Below are positions 27,503 through 36,269 of a stretch of DNA of 64,000 nt, in pieces. The stretch comes from an uncultured Bacteroides sp. (GTDB lineage Bacteria; Bacteroidota; Bacteroidia; Bacteroidales; Bacteroidaceae): assembly GCA_900544075.1 (NCBI GenBank), contig UQTJ01000007.1:40733-104732 (forward strand), written 5' to 3'. Every line of letters starts with the position of its first letter. Positions within the stretch are counted from its first letter, which is position 1. Under the pieces are notes generated by a model. The model did no database searches and was not told the DNA's origin. It saw nothing but the letters and a program-made list of their open reading frames with translations. A program made the translations under genes and the position numbers.

Positions 27503-28387
27503 CTATTTTATACTATAACGTACCGCAACAGCCTTGACTCCGGCTTCCGGAAATTCTTCCTGATAATACTGTGTAAAATCTTTATAGAAATATGGAACAG
27601 GTTTAGGACCGGCAGATTTGCTTTTTGAAGGATAGCATATAAACACATCATATTTTATTGCATTTTCCTCGTTTTCAGGATTTTTGCCTATAATGAAAGT
27701 CCATTCCATAGTTCCGCTAATCGTTCCTTCAGGCTTGAGATTTTTGTACGATTCAGGAATGTCAGCACTATCCTTGTTCATTTTCTTTATAAAACCGAGC
27801 ATCCCTATTTCCTTTTTTTCGTTTACAAGAAGCCATCTTGTCCAGCTGTTGTCCATATAGCAATTCAGACTGTTGAAAGTAACCATTGGATTGGTGTTTA
27901 TATCCTCTTCTATGGATGCTTTGTCGTCGGCATCTATATAGTATTTGAATTCCGGATTGACAGTAGCGCAATATTCACTGTAGAACCAGTCCGGAATGAA
28001 ATTGTCAGGAACACCTTCCGATGTCTTTTTTTCTTTTGATATCGTTTCAATAAGATTGTATTCCGTCCATGCAGGCTCGCCCATACTATGGTCAAGGTAG
28101 CTTGTCTCGCTTATACGAAGTGTATATTCATATCCGGCTTCGTATTCAAATCCCTCTATATACGCAAGTTGTTCCCATTCGGCCGAATGTTCTTTTAGTA
28201 TCGCATATACGTCTGATACATAGTTGTTTCCGCAGGAAAAAACCAATCCCGTCACTTTTTCAGATGCTACGGTGATAGTGTATTCCTTATAATTTGTTAT
28301 TTTTCTGCCTTCTTCCTTTTCGCATCCTGCCAGTCCGATTATAAGCAGGAGTGACATGATTGTTCCAATTATTGTTTTTGTTTTCAT
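27503..28387 (-). CDS. Lipoprotein with DUF4377-like domain
   Basis: 294-residue predicted lipoprotein (signal peptide, IGLAGCEKEEG). Residues about 30-125 resemble DUF4377: an initial strand YTITVASEKV, then the phrase YIEGFEYEAGYEYTLRISET and the closing TEYNLIETISK. The second half (about 130-290) is a distinct domain with SILNCYMDNSW-like and MEWTFIIGKN strands and no recognised family. First gene of a minus-strand trio with a small membrane protein and a SecD-head-like lipoprotein. Role unknown. Confidence 0.65.
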   Translation of the reverse strand: MKTKTIIGTIMSLLLIIGLAGCEKEEGRKITNYKEYTITVASEKVTGLVFSCGNNYVSDVYAILKEHSAEWEQLAYIEGFEYEAGYEYTLRISETSYLDHSMGEPAWTEYNLIETISKEKKTSEGVPDNFIPDWFYSEYCATVNPEFKYYIDADDKASIEEDINTNPMVTFNSLNCYMDNSWTRWLLVNEKKEIGMLGFIKKMNKDSADIPESYKNLKPEGTISGTMEWTFIIGKNPENEENAIKYDVFICYPSKSKSAGPKPVPYFYKDFTQYYQEEFPEAGVKAVAVRYSIK

Positions 28388-28581
28388 AACTGTATTTTAA
28401 TGGTATAATGCAAAAATAACCTTTAATAGATAGAATACCAATGAATTGTGTGTTTTTTGAGAGATAAAAAAGACTTTTCTTAACATAGATTTATTGGAAA
28501 TTATAACGCTTAGTGATAGAAAAAGGAAAATATGAACAGTGAAAGCGAAAATGTCGTAGCGATTCTCCTAACCTTACTCTC

Positions 28582-28589
28582 TAACTTTG
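28582..28589 (+). promoter_or_regulatory. -7 box for the tolC-emrAB type operon
   Basis: TAACTTTG matches the Bacteroides -7 consensus TAnnTTTG and is followed by C, 25 bp before the chosen ATG of the TolC-like gene. No good -33 TTTG is visible. The rest of the 226-bp gap from 28388 shows no gene. Confidence 0.5.
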
Positions 28590-28613
28590 CGCCTGATAAA
28601 CAAGATAAACGAT

Positions 28614-29936
28614 ATGAAAAGACTATTACTTAATTTTGCTCTTGCCTGTTCGCTTTTTCCTCTTGGAGCGCAACAGGTATTGACATTAGAAGAGTGTCTG
28701 CAGATAGGTATTGAGAATAATCTCACACTGCAGACCAAGCGCAACGAAATTATTAAGGGAAAGCACAGTATTTCGGAAAATAGGTCAAAGCTGTTGCCGC
28801 AAATTAATGCAGTGGCATCTTTCAACGACAATTTCAACCCTCCCGTTTCAGTGACAGACGGCTCTGCATACGGTAATCCTTATAATGTGACAAAGACACT
28901 GCAGTATAATGCATCCGCAGGACTGCAACTCCAGATGCCTCTTTATAATCAGACCATCTATACAGCCATGTCGGTTACTAAGATGATGGATGAAATAAAC
29001 ACTCTCTCTTACGACAAGGCACGTGAGGATCTGATAATGCAAATCACAAAGATGTATTACCTCGGACAGAGTACTGCCGAGCAGATTTCCATAGTGAAAG
29101 AAAACATTACCCGTCTGGAGGAACTGAGAGATATTACTACTGCTTTCTTTGACAATGGTATGGCGATGGAAGTGGATGTGAAACGTGTAAATATCAATCT
29201 CGAAAATCTTCAGGTACAGTATGACAATGCCGTGGCAATGCTCACTCAGCAAATCAATATGCTGAAATATGTGATAGACTATCCTGCAGAAACAGAAATT
29301 ACACTCACTCCGGTTGATACAGAGAGTATCATTCCTGTAGAAATGAGCGGTTTGTACGAAGGTCAGCCGGAACTGGAACTGCTGAAGAAACAAAGTACGT
29401 TAGCAGAGAAACAGAAGAAGTTGATTTCGCAGGGATACATTCCTTCACTGTCTCTTACCGGAAGTTTTATGTATTCGGCATTCACCGATAAGGCAAAGAA
29501 TTGGTTTCATGACGGACCGTCAAGCAAATGGTACAACTCATCAGGTATAGGTCTGACATTCAGGGTTCCTATATTCGACGGGCTGGACAAACGCTCAAAG
29601 ATACAAAAAGCGAAACTTGACATTGAAAATACGAAACTGTCGTACGAAAATGCTCTTAAGAGCTTAAGAACCAGGTATCTGAACGCTACGAACGACTTGA
29701 TGAACAGTCGCCGCAATTTCACAAAACAGAAAGACAACTACCTGCTGGCCGAGGATGTTTACGAAGTGACTTCCGACCGCTATCGTGAGGGTGTGGCGTC
29801 GATGACAGAAGTACTTCAGGACGAAATGCGTATGAGTGAGGCACAGAACAACTATGTGACTGCACATTACAACTACCGTGTGAATAATCTTACGATGCTG
29901 AAACTTACAGGAAAACTTGAGACATTATTAAAATAA
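28614..29936 (+). CDS. TolC-family outer-membrane efflux protein
   Basis: 440-residue outer-membrane channel of the TolC family. The ATG at 28614 is chosen over an upstream TTG because it opens a signal peptide (MKRLLLNFALACSLFPLGAQ) and is preceded by a -7 box. Two internal repeats of long helices are evident, with the family phrases LTLEECLQIGIENNLTLQ at the N-terminus and GVASMTEVLQDEMRMSEAQNNYVTAHYNY at the end of the second repeat. It is followed by a periplasmic adaptor and a 14-TM MFS pump, giving a complete tripartite drug or organic-compound exporter. Confidence 0.93.
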   Translation: MKRLLLNFALACSLFPLGAQQVLTLEECLQIGIENNLTLQTKRNEIIKGKHSISENRSKLLPQINAVASFNDNFNPPVSVTDGSAYGNPYNVTKTLQYNASAGLQLQMPLYNQTIYTAMSVTKMMDEINTLSYDKAREDLIMQITKMYYLGQSTAEQISIVKENITRLEELRDITTAFFDNGMAMEVDVKRVNINLENLQVQYDNAVAMLTQQINMLKYVIDYPAETEITLTPVDTESIIPVEMSGLYEGQPELELLKKQSTLAEKQKKLISQGYIPSLSLTGSFMYSAFTDKAKNWFHDGPSSKWYNSSGIGLTFRVPIFDGLDKRSKIQKAKLDIENTKLSYENALKSLRTRYLNATNDLMNSRRNFTKQKDNYLLAEDVYEVTSDRYREGVASMTEVLQDEMRMSEAQNNYVTAHYNYRVNNLTMLKLTGKLETLLK

Positions 29937-30012
29937 CGGTGTTTAAACAGTACTTAAACACTGTTTGAATACTGATTAATTAACTTCTCTAACTTCAAAT
30001 AAAAAAAACGAT

Positions 30013-31104
30013 ATGGAAACAAAAGAACTTGATATAAAGAAAAATACTCTTGAGCAACAAGCTGCAAAACTCAGAAAACAACGCCGCCGTCAGATGCTGG
30101 CAAGTACATTCGGAATAATAATCCTTTTAGTAGGTCTTTATCAGATAGGAGTAATGTTCTTCAGTTATAAACTGAATGAAACAAGCAATGACGCACAGAT
30201 AGAACAATACATCTCGCCGGTAAACCTCCGTGCTTCGGGATATATAAAGAAGGTGTATTTCACCGAGCATCAGACTGTGAAGAAAGGCGATACACTTATG
30301 ATTCTCGACGACCGCGAATACCGCATCCGGGTGATGGAAGCTGAGGCTGCACTGAAAGATGCCATGGCAGGAGCATCAGTTATAGGTCAGACACTCCAGA
30401 CCACAAAGGCTTCCGCTTCGGTTTATGAGGCTTCAATCTCGGAAGTGGAAATCCGTCTGGCTAAACTGGACAAGGACCGCAAGCGTTACGAAAACCTTCT
30501 TCAGAGAAATGCTGCCACACCTATCCAGCTGGAACAGATAGAGACAGAGTATGAGGCAACGAAGAAAAAACTTGTGGCATTGAAACGTCAGCAGGAAGCT
30601 GCAATGTCGGGAGTGAACGAGGTTTCTACCCGCCGTCAGAATATGGAAGCTGCTATTCAGCGTGCACAGGCTGCACTTGAAATGGCAAAACTGAATCTTT
30701 CATATACAGTGGTTACCGCACCGTGCGACGGACAGTTGGGACGCCGTACCATAGAGGAAGGACAGTTCATTTCTGCCGGACAGACCATAACATATATATT
30801 GCCTGATACACAGAAATGGGTGATAGCCAACTATAAGGAGACACAGGTGGAAAATCTTCATATAGGCCAGGAGGTAACACTCACTGTAGATGCCGTAAGC
30901 GACAAAGAATTCAAGGGAAAGATTACAGCCATATCCGGTGCTACAGGTTCAAAATACTCGCTTGTTCCTACCGACAATTCAGCCGGAAACTTTGTGAAGA
31001 TACGTCAGCGTGTTCCTGTAAGGATAGATTTCGAAGGGTTGAGCAAGGAAGACAATGAACGTCTTGCTGCCGGAATGATGGTTATTGTGAAAGCTAAATT
31101 ATAA
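30013..31104 (+). CDS. EmrA/HlyD-family membrane fusion protein
   Basis: 363-residue periplasmic adaptor anchored by one N-terminal membrane helix (about 29-50). The first lipoyl half contains SGYIKKVYFTEHQTVKKGDTLMILDD. A long coiled-coil hairpin (about 95-230, rich in Ala, Glu, Lys and Arg) follows, then the second lipoyl half (VTAPCDGQLGRRTIEEGQFISAGQ) and beta-barrel domains. It links the inner-membrane MFS pump encoded 3 bp downstream to the TolC-like channel encoded upstream. The ligand range cannot be predicted. Confidence 0.92.
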   Translation: METKELDIKKNTLEQQAAKLRKQRRRQMLASTFGIIILLVGLYQIGVMFFSYKLNETSNDAQIEQYISPVNLRASGYIKKVYFTEHQTVKKGDTLMILDDREYRIRVMEAEAALKDAMAGASVIGQTLQTTKASASVYEASISEVEIRLAKLDKDRKRYENLLQRNAATPIQLEQIETEYEATKKKLVALKRQQEAAMSGVNEVSTRRQNMEAAIQRAQAALEMAKLNLSYTVVTAPCDGQLGRRTIEEGQFISAGQTITYILPDTQKWVIANYKETQVENLHIGQEVTLTVDAVSDKEFKGKITAISGATGSKYSLVPTDNSAGNFVKIRQRVPVRIDFEGLSKEDNERLAAGMMVIVKAKL

Positions 31105-31107
31105 TCT

Positions 31108-32739
31108 ATGCCAAAGAATTATCCATTTTATAATTGGGTTCCCAAACCTTTAGGTATCATCCTGCTGATACTGCTTTTCATCCCGATACTGACTGTGGGC
31201 GGAGTATATACAGCCAACAGCGGTGAGATGACAAGCGGACTGGGAATCCAGTCGGAACATATCCAGTTCGTGGGGTTCGTTACCTCAATAGGTATGGCAG
31301 CTTTCGCCCCATTCTTCTATCAGCTGGTATGTATCCGTCGTGAAAAGATGATGTGCGTGGTGGGTTTCTCACTCTTGTACATCCTCAGTTATGTATGTGC
31401 TGTTACAGACAGCATCTTCCTTCTCGCATTGTGCAGCCTTATCATGGGGTTCCTGCGTATGGTACTTATGATGGTGAACCTCTTTACTCTGATAAAATAT
31501 GCCTTCGGAATGGAGGCTACAAGAAATATCACTCCCGGAATGGAACCGACCACGGAAGAAGGATGGGATGCCCTTGATGCAGAAAAAAGCAAGAGTATGC
31601 CTATCATTTACCTATTCTTTATGATACTCGGACAGATAGGGACATCGCTCACAGCATGGCTGGCATATGAATATCAGTGGCAGGACGTATATTACTATAT
31701 GATGGGAATGACGCTTGCAGCCATACTTATTATAATGGTGACAATGCCGTATCATAGCTATAACAGCCGACGCTTTCCTATCAATTTCCGCAAGTTCGGC
31801 AGTGTGGCAGTGTTCAGTGCTATGATGACATGTATAGTCTATGTACTGGTTTACGGCAAGACTCTCGACTGGTATTCCGATTCTACAATAGTCCGTTCCA
31901 CTGTGCTTGCTGTGGTGTTCGGTGCAGCTTTCTTCTACATGGAATCTTCCGGACGTTCACCTTATTTCATGATGGAAGTTTTTCGTCTGCGCACTATCAA
32001 TATGGGTATCGTGCTTTTCCTTCTGCTGATGATATTCAACACCAGTTCCATGTTTGTCAATGTCTTCACCGGAATTGGTATGAAGATTGACAACTGGCAG
32101 AATGCCGCCCTTGGTAACTGGAGCATATTGGGATATTTCATAGGAGCAGTGATAGCCATAATATTAGGCTCAAAAGGAGTGAAACTCAAATACCTTTTCG
32201 GTATGGGCTTTCTTCTGATAGGAATGTCGGCATTGTTTATGTACTTCGAAGTTCAGACTGCAGGACTATATGAGAGGATGAAATATCCGGTGATAATCCG
32301 TTCCATAGGGATGATGTTGTTATATTCACTTGCTGCTGTACATGCCAATCAGCGCATGCCGTACAAGTATCTTTCCACATGGATTTGCATAATGCTCTCA
32401 GTGCGTATGGTGCTTGGACCATGTATAGGAACAGCTCTTTACACCAATGTCCTTCAGCATCGCCAGCAACATTATATCACACGTTTCGCACATGACGTAG
32501 ATAGGATAGAAGTACAGAATGCCGCTTCGTACGACCAGACAGTGCGAGGAATGCGCTATCAAGGTAAGAGTGAAACCGAGGCGGAGAATATGGCTGCCAT
32601 ATCTGCAAAAGGCAAAGTGCAGGTTCAGGCTACACTTTCAGCCGTAAAGGAAATGTCCGGCTGGACATTCTACGGATGTATGATTTCGATGCTTTTCGTT
32701 CTTGTTTATCCATATCGTAAGAGGAAATTATCGGCTTAG
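31108..32739 (+). CDS. EmrB/DHA2-type MFS efflux pump
   Basis: 543-residue inner-membrane transporter with about fourteen hydrophobic segments, as in the DHA2 (EmrB/QacA) branch of the major facilitator superfamily. Its place directly after an EmrA-type adaptor, with only 3 bp between them, supports the assignment more than any single motif. The typical DHA2 motif C is not obvious, so it belongs to a divergent Bacteroidetes group. A soluble loop of about 40 residues lies at 140-160 (GMEATRNITPGMEPTTEEGW) and another near 460-505 contains charged helices. The substrate is unknown; the downstream AraC regulator may respond to it. Confidence 0.85.
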   Translation: MPKNYPFYNWVPKPLGIILLILLFIPILTVGGVYTANSGEMTSGLGIQSEHIQFVGFVTSIGMAAFAPFFYQLVCIRREKMMCVVGFSLLYILSYVCAVTDSIFLLALCSLIMGFLRMVLMMVNLFTLIKYAFGMEATRNITPGMEPTTEEGWDALDAEKSKSMPIIYLFFMILGQIGTSLTAWLAYEYQWQDVYYYMMGMTLAAILIIMVTMPYHSYNSRRFPINFRKFGSVAVFSAMMTCIVYVLVYGKTLDWYSDSTIVRSTVLAVVFGAAFFYMESSGRSPYFMMEVFRLRTINMGIVLFLLLMIFNTSSMFVNVFTGIGMKIDNWQNAALGNWSILGYFIGAVIAIILGSKGVKLKYLFGMGFLLIGMSALFMYFEVQTAGLYERMKYPVIIRSIGMMLLYSLAAVHANQRMPYKYLSTWICIMLSVRMVLGPCIGTALYTNVLQHRQQHYITRFAHDVDRIEVQNAASYDQTVRGMRYQGKSETEAENMAAISAKGKVQVQATLSAVKEMSGWTFYGCMISMLFVLVYPYRKRKLSA

Positions 32740-32774
32740 CGTGAAATTTTTCCGCTAAGTCCGGTAATTTTTAC

Positions 32775-32782
32775 TAACTTTG
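32775..32782 (+). promoter_or_regulatory. -7 box for the AraC-type gene
   Basis: TAACTTTG, an exact TAnnTTTG match, 108 bp before the ATG of the AraC-family gene. It would give a leader of about 100 nt that contains the 8-nt repeat array at 32821-32885. No convincing -33 box. Confidence 0.4.
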
Positions 32783-32820
32783 TTAAGTAAGTTTTTAAGT
32801 TCTTTAGTTGGTTGACACTT

Positions 32821-32885
32821 ACAAACTTGCAAACCCACAAACTTACAAACTTATAAACTTAATAAACTCACAAACTCATTAACTT
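32821..32885 (+). repeat. Imperfect tandem array of 8-nt units in the leader of the AraC gene
   Basis: Eight consecutive units of the form RYAAACYY (acaaactt, gcaaaccc, acaaactt, acaaactt, ataaactt, aataaactc, acaaactc, attaactt) ending 5 bp before the ATG at 32891. Similar units precede the maf start codon on the minus strand at about 34911-34936. Confidence 0.75.
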
Positions 32886-32890
32886 ACAAT

Positions 32891-33763
32891 ATGGTAAACA
32901 GTTCAGAAAGATTAATAAAGCTGGAAGAAAAAATATCCGGTCAGTCCGATGTATGTTCATCGGGCGGACCGGTTTTTGATTTTCCGGAAAGTATGAAAAA
33001 AGGGTTCGTCAATTTTGGTATAGGTCTGATTGTGTGTCATACCGGTAAGTTTGATTTCAATCTTTCCGATGAACAGTATTCAGCAAAAAAGGGTGAAACC
33101 GTTTTCATCCATGAAGGTTCCTTTTTTCGTATAACCGGTCAGTCTGAAAATCTGGAAGTAAGTATCATTATATATAAGGTAGCACCTATACGTGATGTTC
33201 TCGGTAATATGGTTTATTCCGTACATCTCTACTCGCAGATGTCGCCCGAAACACATTGTGTCTGGAATACCGGCGATGAGGATGATGTGGCAGGATATAT
33301 ATCACTCATTGGGACAGAACAGCCGCAGCAGGATGACTTTTTCCCTGTTTATGAAAAACGTCTTCTTTTATTGTCACTTACATATCGTCTTTGTTCCGTA
33401 TTTCAGAAGAAATTCCTTTCCGGAAACTCGGTAGGAGCAAGACGCACGGAAATATTCCTCCGGCTCATCCAGCTTATCGACCGTTATTTCATGTCCGAAC
33501 GTGGAGTGGAGTTTTATGCCGACAAACTGTTTCTTTCTCCAAAATATCTTTCGGGAGTGTCAAAAACTGTCTGCGGATATACTGTTCAGGAACTCGTGTT
33601 CAAAGCCATAATCCGTAAGTCAATGGCTATGCTTGACAGTACAAACAAGACAATTCAGGAAATCTCCGATGATTTTAATTTTCCAAACCCTTCCAGTTTC
33701 GGAACATTTTTCAAGAAACAGGTAGGAATGTCACCCCAAAAATATAGGGATAGAAAAGGGTGA
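32891..33763 (+). CDS. AraC-family transcriptional regulator
   Basis: 290-residue cytoplasmic regulator. The N-terminal half is a cupin-like sensing domain (FDFNLSDEQYSAKKGETVFIHEGSFFRITGQ region). The C-terminal AraC helix-turn-helix pair lies at about 185-288, with VEFYADKLFLSPKYLSGVSKTVCGYTVQELV in the first motif and IQEISDDFNFPNPSSFGTFFKKQVGMSPQKYR in the second. It follows the efflux operon by 151 bp with its own -7 box and probably controls it. It ends just before a copy of the dispersed palindromic repeat. Confidence 0.92.
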   Translation: MVNSSERLIKLEEKISGQSDVCSSGGPVFDFPESMKKGFVNFGIGLIVCHTGKFDFNLSDEQYSAKKGETVFIHEGSFFRITGQSENLEVSIIIYKVAPIRDVLGNMVYSVHLYSQMSPETHCVWNTGDEDDVAGYISLIGTEQPQQDDFFPVYEKRLLLLSLTYRLCSVFQKKFLSGNSVGARRTEIFLRLIQLIDRYFMSERGVEFYADKLFLSPKYLSGVSKTVCGYTVQELVFKAIIRKSMAMLDSTNKTIQEISDDFNFPNPSSFGTFFKKQVGMSPQKYRDRKG

Positions 33764-33787
33764 TTTCGGTATCTGAAATATACTATA

Positions 33788-33850
33788 AAAAACGCTTCGT
33801 CGTTTGAACTAAAACGTTTCGTCGTTTTATATCGAATGACGAAGCGTTTT
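33788..33850. repeat. Dispersed palindromic repeat, copy B
   Basis: 63-bp element identical to copy A (7032-7094) except for one base (A for G in the loop region). Arms AAAACGCTTCGTC (33789-33801) and GACGAAGCGTTTT (33838-33850), with the inner direct copy AAAACGTTTCGTCG. It lies between the convergent AraC gene (stop 33763) and the XRE gene (stop 33873), 25 and 22 bp from each stop. Confidence 0.85.
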
Positions 33851-33872
33851 AAATAGTGATAAGAATTCTAAT

Positions 33873-34178
33873 TTATATAATAGGTTTTACAACTTCAACT
33901 CTCATGCCAAGAGCATTCATTATTCTATAGAATGTGGCTACACTTGGCGTTATCATTCCTTTTTCTATACGCGAAATATATGATTTTGTTACGTTTATAC
34001 GTTCAGCAAGTTCAGATTGTGTCATTTTAGCCTCTTTTCTTGCATCAATTAATATTTGGCTTGTATAGAAAGCGTATGCTTCCTCGTCAAACTTTGCACG
34101 TTCCTGAGTTCCGTGTTTTCCGTATTTACGTTCAAGTACAGCACTATAGTCATTTATTTGATGATTGTTTGTCTCCAT
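33873..34178 (-). CDS. XRE-family helix-turn-helix protein, HigA-antitoxin-like, orphan
   Basis: 101-residue protein with a Cro/C1-type helix-turn-helix at about 42-95 (AKMTQSELAERINVTKSYISRIEKGMITPSVATFYRIMNALG). The N-terminal tail (YAFYTSQILIDARKEAKMTQ) is typical of HigA-type antitoxins of Bacteroidetes, which follow a RelE/HigB toxin gene. No toxin gene is present: the 147 bp upstream hold only A/T-rich non-coding sequence and then maf. It may be a domesticated or leftover antitoxin, or a stand-alone regulator. Confidence 0.8.
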   Translation of the reverse strand: METNNHQINDYSAVLERKYGKHGTQERAKFDEEAYAFYTSQILIDARKEAKMTQSELAERINVTKSYISRIEKGMITPSVATFYRIMNALGMRVEVVKPII

Positions 34179-34325
34179 AATATGCCTCCTTTAAAATAAC
34201 CATCATATATTATGATTCTACTTTTTATGAGACAAAAAAAGTAAAAGTTTCAATATAATACAACTTTTGCTTACAACAATTATAAAAATGCCAATATCGA
34301 CCAGATTTTTTTGTGCATATCCCAA

Positions 34326-34910
34326 TTATTCTATCGCACATAATTCCCTGTAAAGCCTCTGTACCGGCAGCCCCATGACATTGAAATAGGAACCATTTAT
34401 GCGTGATACTCCGATAAATCCTATCCATTCCTGGATGCCGTATGCTCCGGCTTTATCGTATGGCTTGTAGTTGTCTATATAGAAATTTATTTCTTCGTCT
34501 GTTAAGGTGTCGAAAGTGACATCAGAAACAGAACAGAAACTTCTCTGAAACTCGCGTGTGGTGATGCTTACTCCGGTCATTACCTGATGTGTATGGCCTG
34601 ACAGGATTTTCAGCATCCGGACTGCGTCTTCCCTGTCTTTAGGCTTACCGAGAACTTCGCCGTCTGCATAGACTATTGTATCGGCTGTTATCACGAGGTC
34701 ATTTTCTGCCATAAACGGGCGATTGGCCGCTGCTTTTAAGCGTGAGATAAATTCCGGAATTTCACTTCCTCTAAGATGTGGAGGATAGCTTTCGTCGATA
34801 CCTTTTATCAGTTTTACTTCGTAATTGATACCTAAACCGGAGAGTAGCTCGCGGCGACGGGGAGAGTTTGATGCTAATATTATATTGTATTTTTTTAGAT
34901 TGTCCAACAT
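34326..34910 (-). CDS. maf: Maf-family nucleotide pyrophosphatase
   Basis: 194-residue house-cleaning enzyme that hydrolyses non-canonical or methylated nucleoside triphosphates. The N-terminal signature ILASNSPRRRELLSGLG is complete, followed by ITADTIVYADGEVLGKPKDREDAVRMLKILSG and the closing block YDKAGAYGIQEWIG. 194 residues is the normal length. It is the last gene of a minus-strand operon with a KdsC-like phosphatase, a DUF2520 dehydrogenase and a nitroreductase. The sequence before its ATG contains the same 8-nt motif as the AraC leader. Confidence 0.95.
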   Translation of the reverse strand: MLDNLKKYNIILASNSPRRRELLSGLGINYEVKLIKGIDESYPPHLRGSEIPEFISRLKAAANRPFMAENDLVITADTIVYADGEVLGKPKDREDAVRMLKILSGHTHQVMTGVSITTREFQRSFCSVSDVTFDTLTDEEINFYIDNYKPYDKAGAYGIQEWIGFIGVSRINGSYFNVMGLPVQRLYRELCAIE

Positions 34911-34937
34911 GAGTTTTTAAGTTTAAAGTTTTTGAGT

Positions 34938-35456
34938 TTACCATCCGAATGCTTCTTCGTGCGACATCCATTTGCCTTGGGCACGGAGTACCTGTTCTAT
35001 CACGTCGCGACCACAGCCCTGACCTCCTGCACGATGGGATATGTACTTGCATACAGCCTTGATGTCGGGTGCGGCATCGGCCGGACAGCAGGGAAGGCCT
35101 ACAAGGCGAAGTACTTCATAGTCAGGAATATCATCGCCCATATAGAGAACCTCTTCAGGCTTGAGGTCGTATTTCTTCATCAGTTCGTTGTATTCCTTGG
35201 TCTTGACGGATGCTCCCATACATACGTCTTTTACACCTAAACCTTCGAACCTCAGTCTTACGGATTCTGTACGTCCGCCGGTAATTATTGCTACATGGAG
35301 TCCGCATTTCACAGCCAACTGTATGGCATATCCGTCCTTGATGTTTACCATTCGCATAGGTTCTCCGTTGGGATGAAGAGGTACGGTGTCGCCGCTCAAA
35401 ACTCCGTCTACATCGAAGAAAAGGGCTTTTATCTTTGTCAGGTCGTAGTTTATCAT
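34938..35456 (-). CDS. KdsC/YrbI-type HAD phosphatase
   Basis: 172-residue HAD-superfamily phosphatase of the KdsC class, which removes phosphate from 3-deoxy-D-manno-octulosonate 8-phosphate for lipopolysaccharide core synthesis. Motif I is FFDVDGVLSGDT, motif II is in IITGGRTESV, and the third is MGDDIPDYEVLRLVGLPCCPADA. The last phrase (CCPADAAPDIK) is characteristic of KdsC. The cap-less short length fits the tetrameric C0 class. It starts 9 bp after the DUF2520 gene and ends 27 bp before maf. Confidence 0.9.
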   Translation of the reverse strand: MINYDLTKIKALFFDVDGVLSGDTVPLHPNGEPMRMVNIKDGYAIQLAVKCGLHVAIITGGRTESVRLRFEGLGVKDVCMGASVKTKEYNELMKKYDLKPEEVLYMGDDIPDYEVLRLVGLPCCPADAAPDIKAVCKYISHRAGGQGCGRDVIEQVLRAQGKWMSHEEAFGW

Positions 35457-35465
35457 AATGAATGT

Positions 35466-36269
35466 CTATTTATTGTTTTCCTGGAATTTGTGGATGCTTT
35501 CGCTTATGCGTCTGTACAGTTCTGCTATCTCCGGCTCGTCTTTTAGCATTGACAGATGGCTGTCTATGATATTGCGGTCGTTGCGCTGTGCCGGTCCTGT
35601 CTGTGCGGAAACAGGGGAAAGATGATGAACCTTTTCTGCTGTTTCGTCAATAAGCGGGAGCATTGCGCTGAATGGCAGACCGTGGGAAGAAAGCAGATGT
35701 TCGCAGATGGAGTACATATGGTTGGCAAAATTGCATGCAAAGACAGCCGATATGTGCAGATACTTTCTTTGCTCTGATGAGGCTTCAAATACATGACTGC
35801 TTACCAATGATGCTGTCCTGATGAGTATTTCTGTATCGGCTTTGGTGTTGGCCTCAACAAAGAAATGAACGTTTTCGAAATCTACTTTTCTCTGTTTGCT
35901 GAATGTCTGCATAGGGTAGAGGACCCCATATCTGTCTGTCAATCCTTTCCAGATTTCGATGGAAACACTGCCGGCTGTGTGTACAAAGAGTGCATTGCAG
36001 TTGCATTTTACCAGTTCTGGAATAATATCTTCCAGGACTGAATCTTTCAATGAAACGATATAGATATCCGCCTCACTATCGACGGAGGTGATGTCTGTGG
36101 TGTAAGGACAACCTATGCTCTCGGCAAGTGTTCTTGCCGACTCCTGAGTCCTGCTGTAAATCATTTTTATTCTGCATCCGGCCTCATGAAATGCTCTGCC
36201 CAAGTGGGTTGCTACGTTTCCGGCACCTATTAATACTATTGAAGGACTGTATGATGAATGTTCTGTCAT
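35466..36269 (-). CDS. DUF2520 Rossmann-like NADP-binding protein
   Basis: 267-residue protein with an N-terminal Rossmann domain (IVLIGAGNVATHLGRAFHEAG at 10-30) of the NADP-oxidoreductase kind. The middle block FVHTAGSVSIEIWKGLTDRYGVLYPMQTFSKQR and a C-terminal helical DUF2520 domain with ISAVFACNFANHMYSICEHLL follow. The order is like that of pyrroline-5-carboxylate reductase or ketopantoate reductase relatives. The activity is not established for this family. Its start overlaps the nitroreductase stop by one base, and the KdsC-like gene follows, indicating a single transcript. Confidence 0.85.
   Translation of the reverse strand: MTEHSSYSPSIVLIGAGNVATHLGRAFHEAGCRIKMIYSRTQESARTLAESIGCPYTTDITSVDSEADIYIVSLKDSVLEDIIPELVKCNCNALFVHTAGSVSIEIWKGLTDRYGVLYPMQTFSKQRKVDFENVHFFVEANTKADTEILIRTASLVSSHVFEASSEQRKYLHISAVFACNFANHMYSICEHLLSSHGLPFSAMLPLIDETAEKVHHLSPVSAQTGPAQRNDRNIIDSHLSMLKDEPEIAELYRRISESIHKFQENNK

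Noticed and set aside
28587..28613. Upstream TTG start for the TolC-like gene
   Set aside because: It overlaps the TAACTTTG promoter box and would spoil the signal peptide; the ATG at 28614 is better. The same reasoning rejected TTG/GTG starts at 13140, 36853, 36877, 41103, 41533, 51274, 51938 and 54688.
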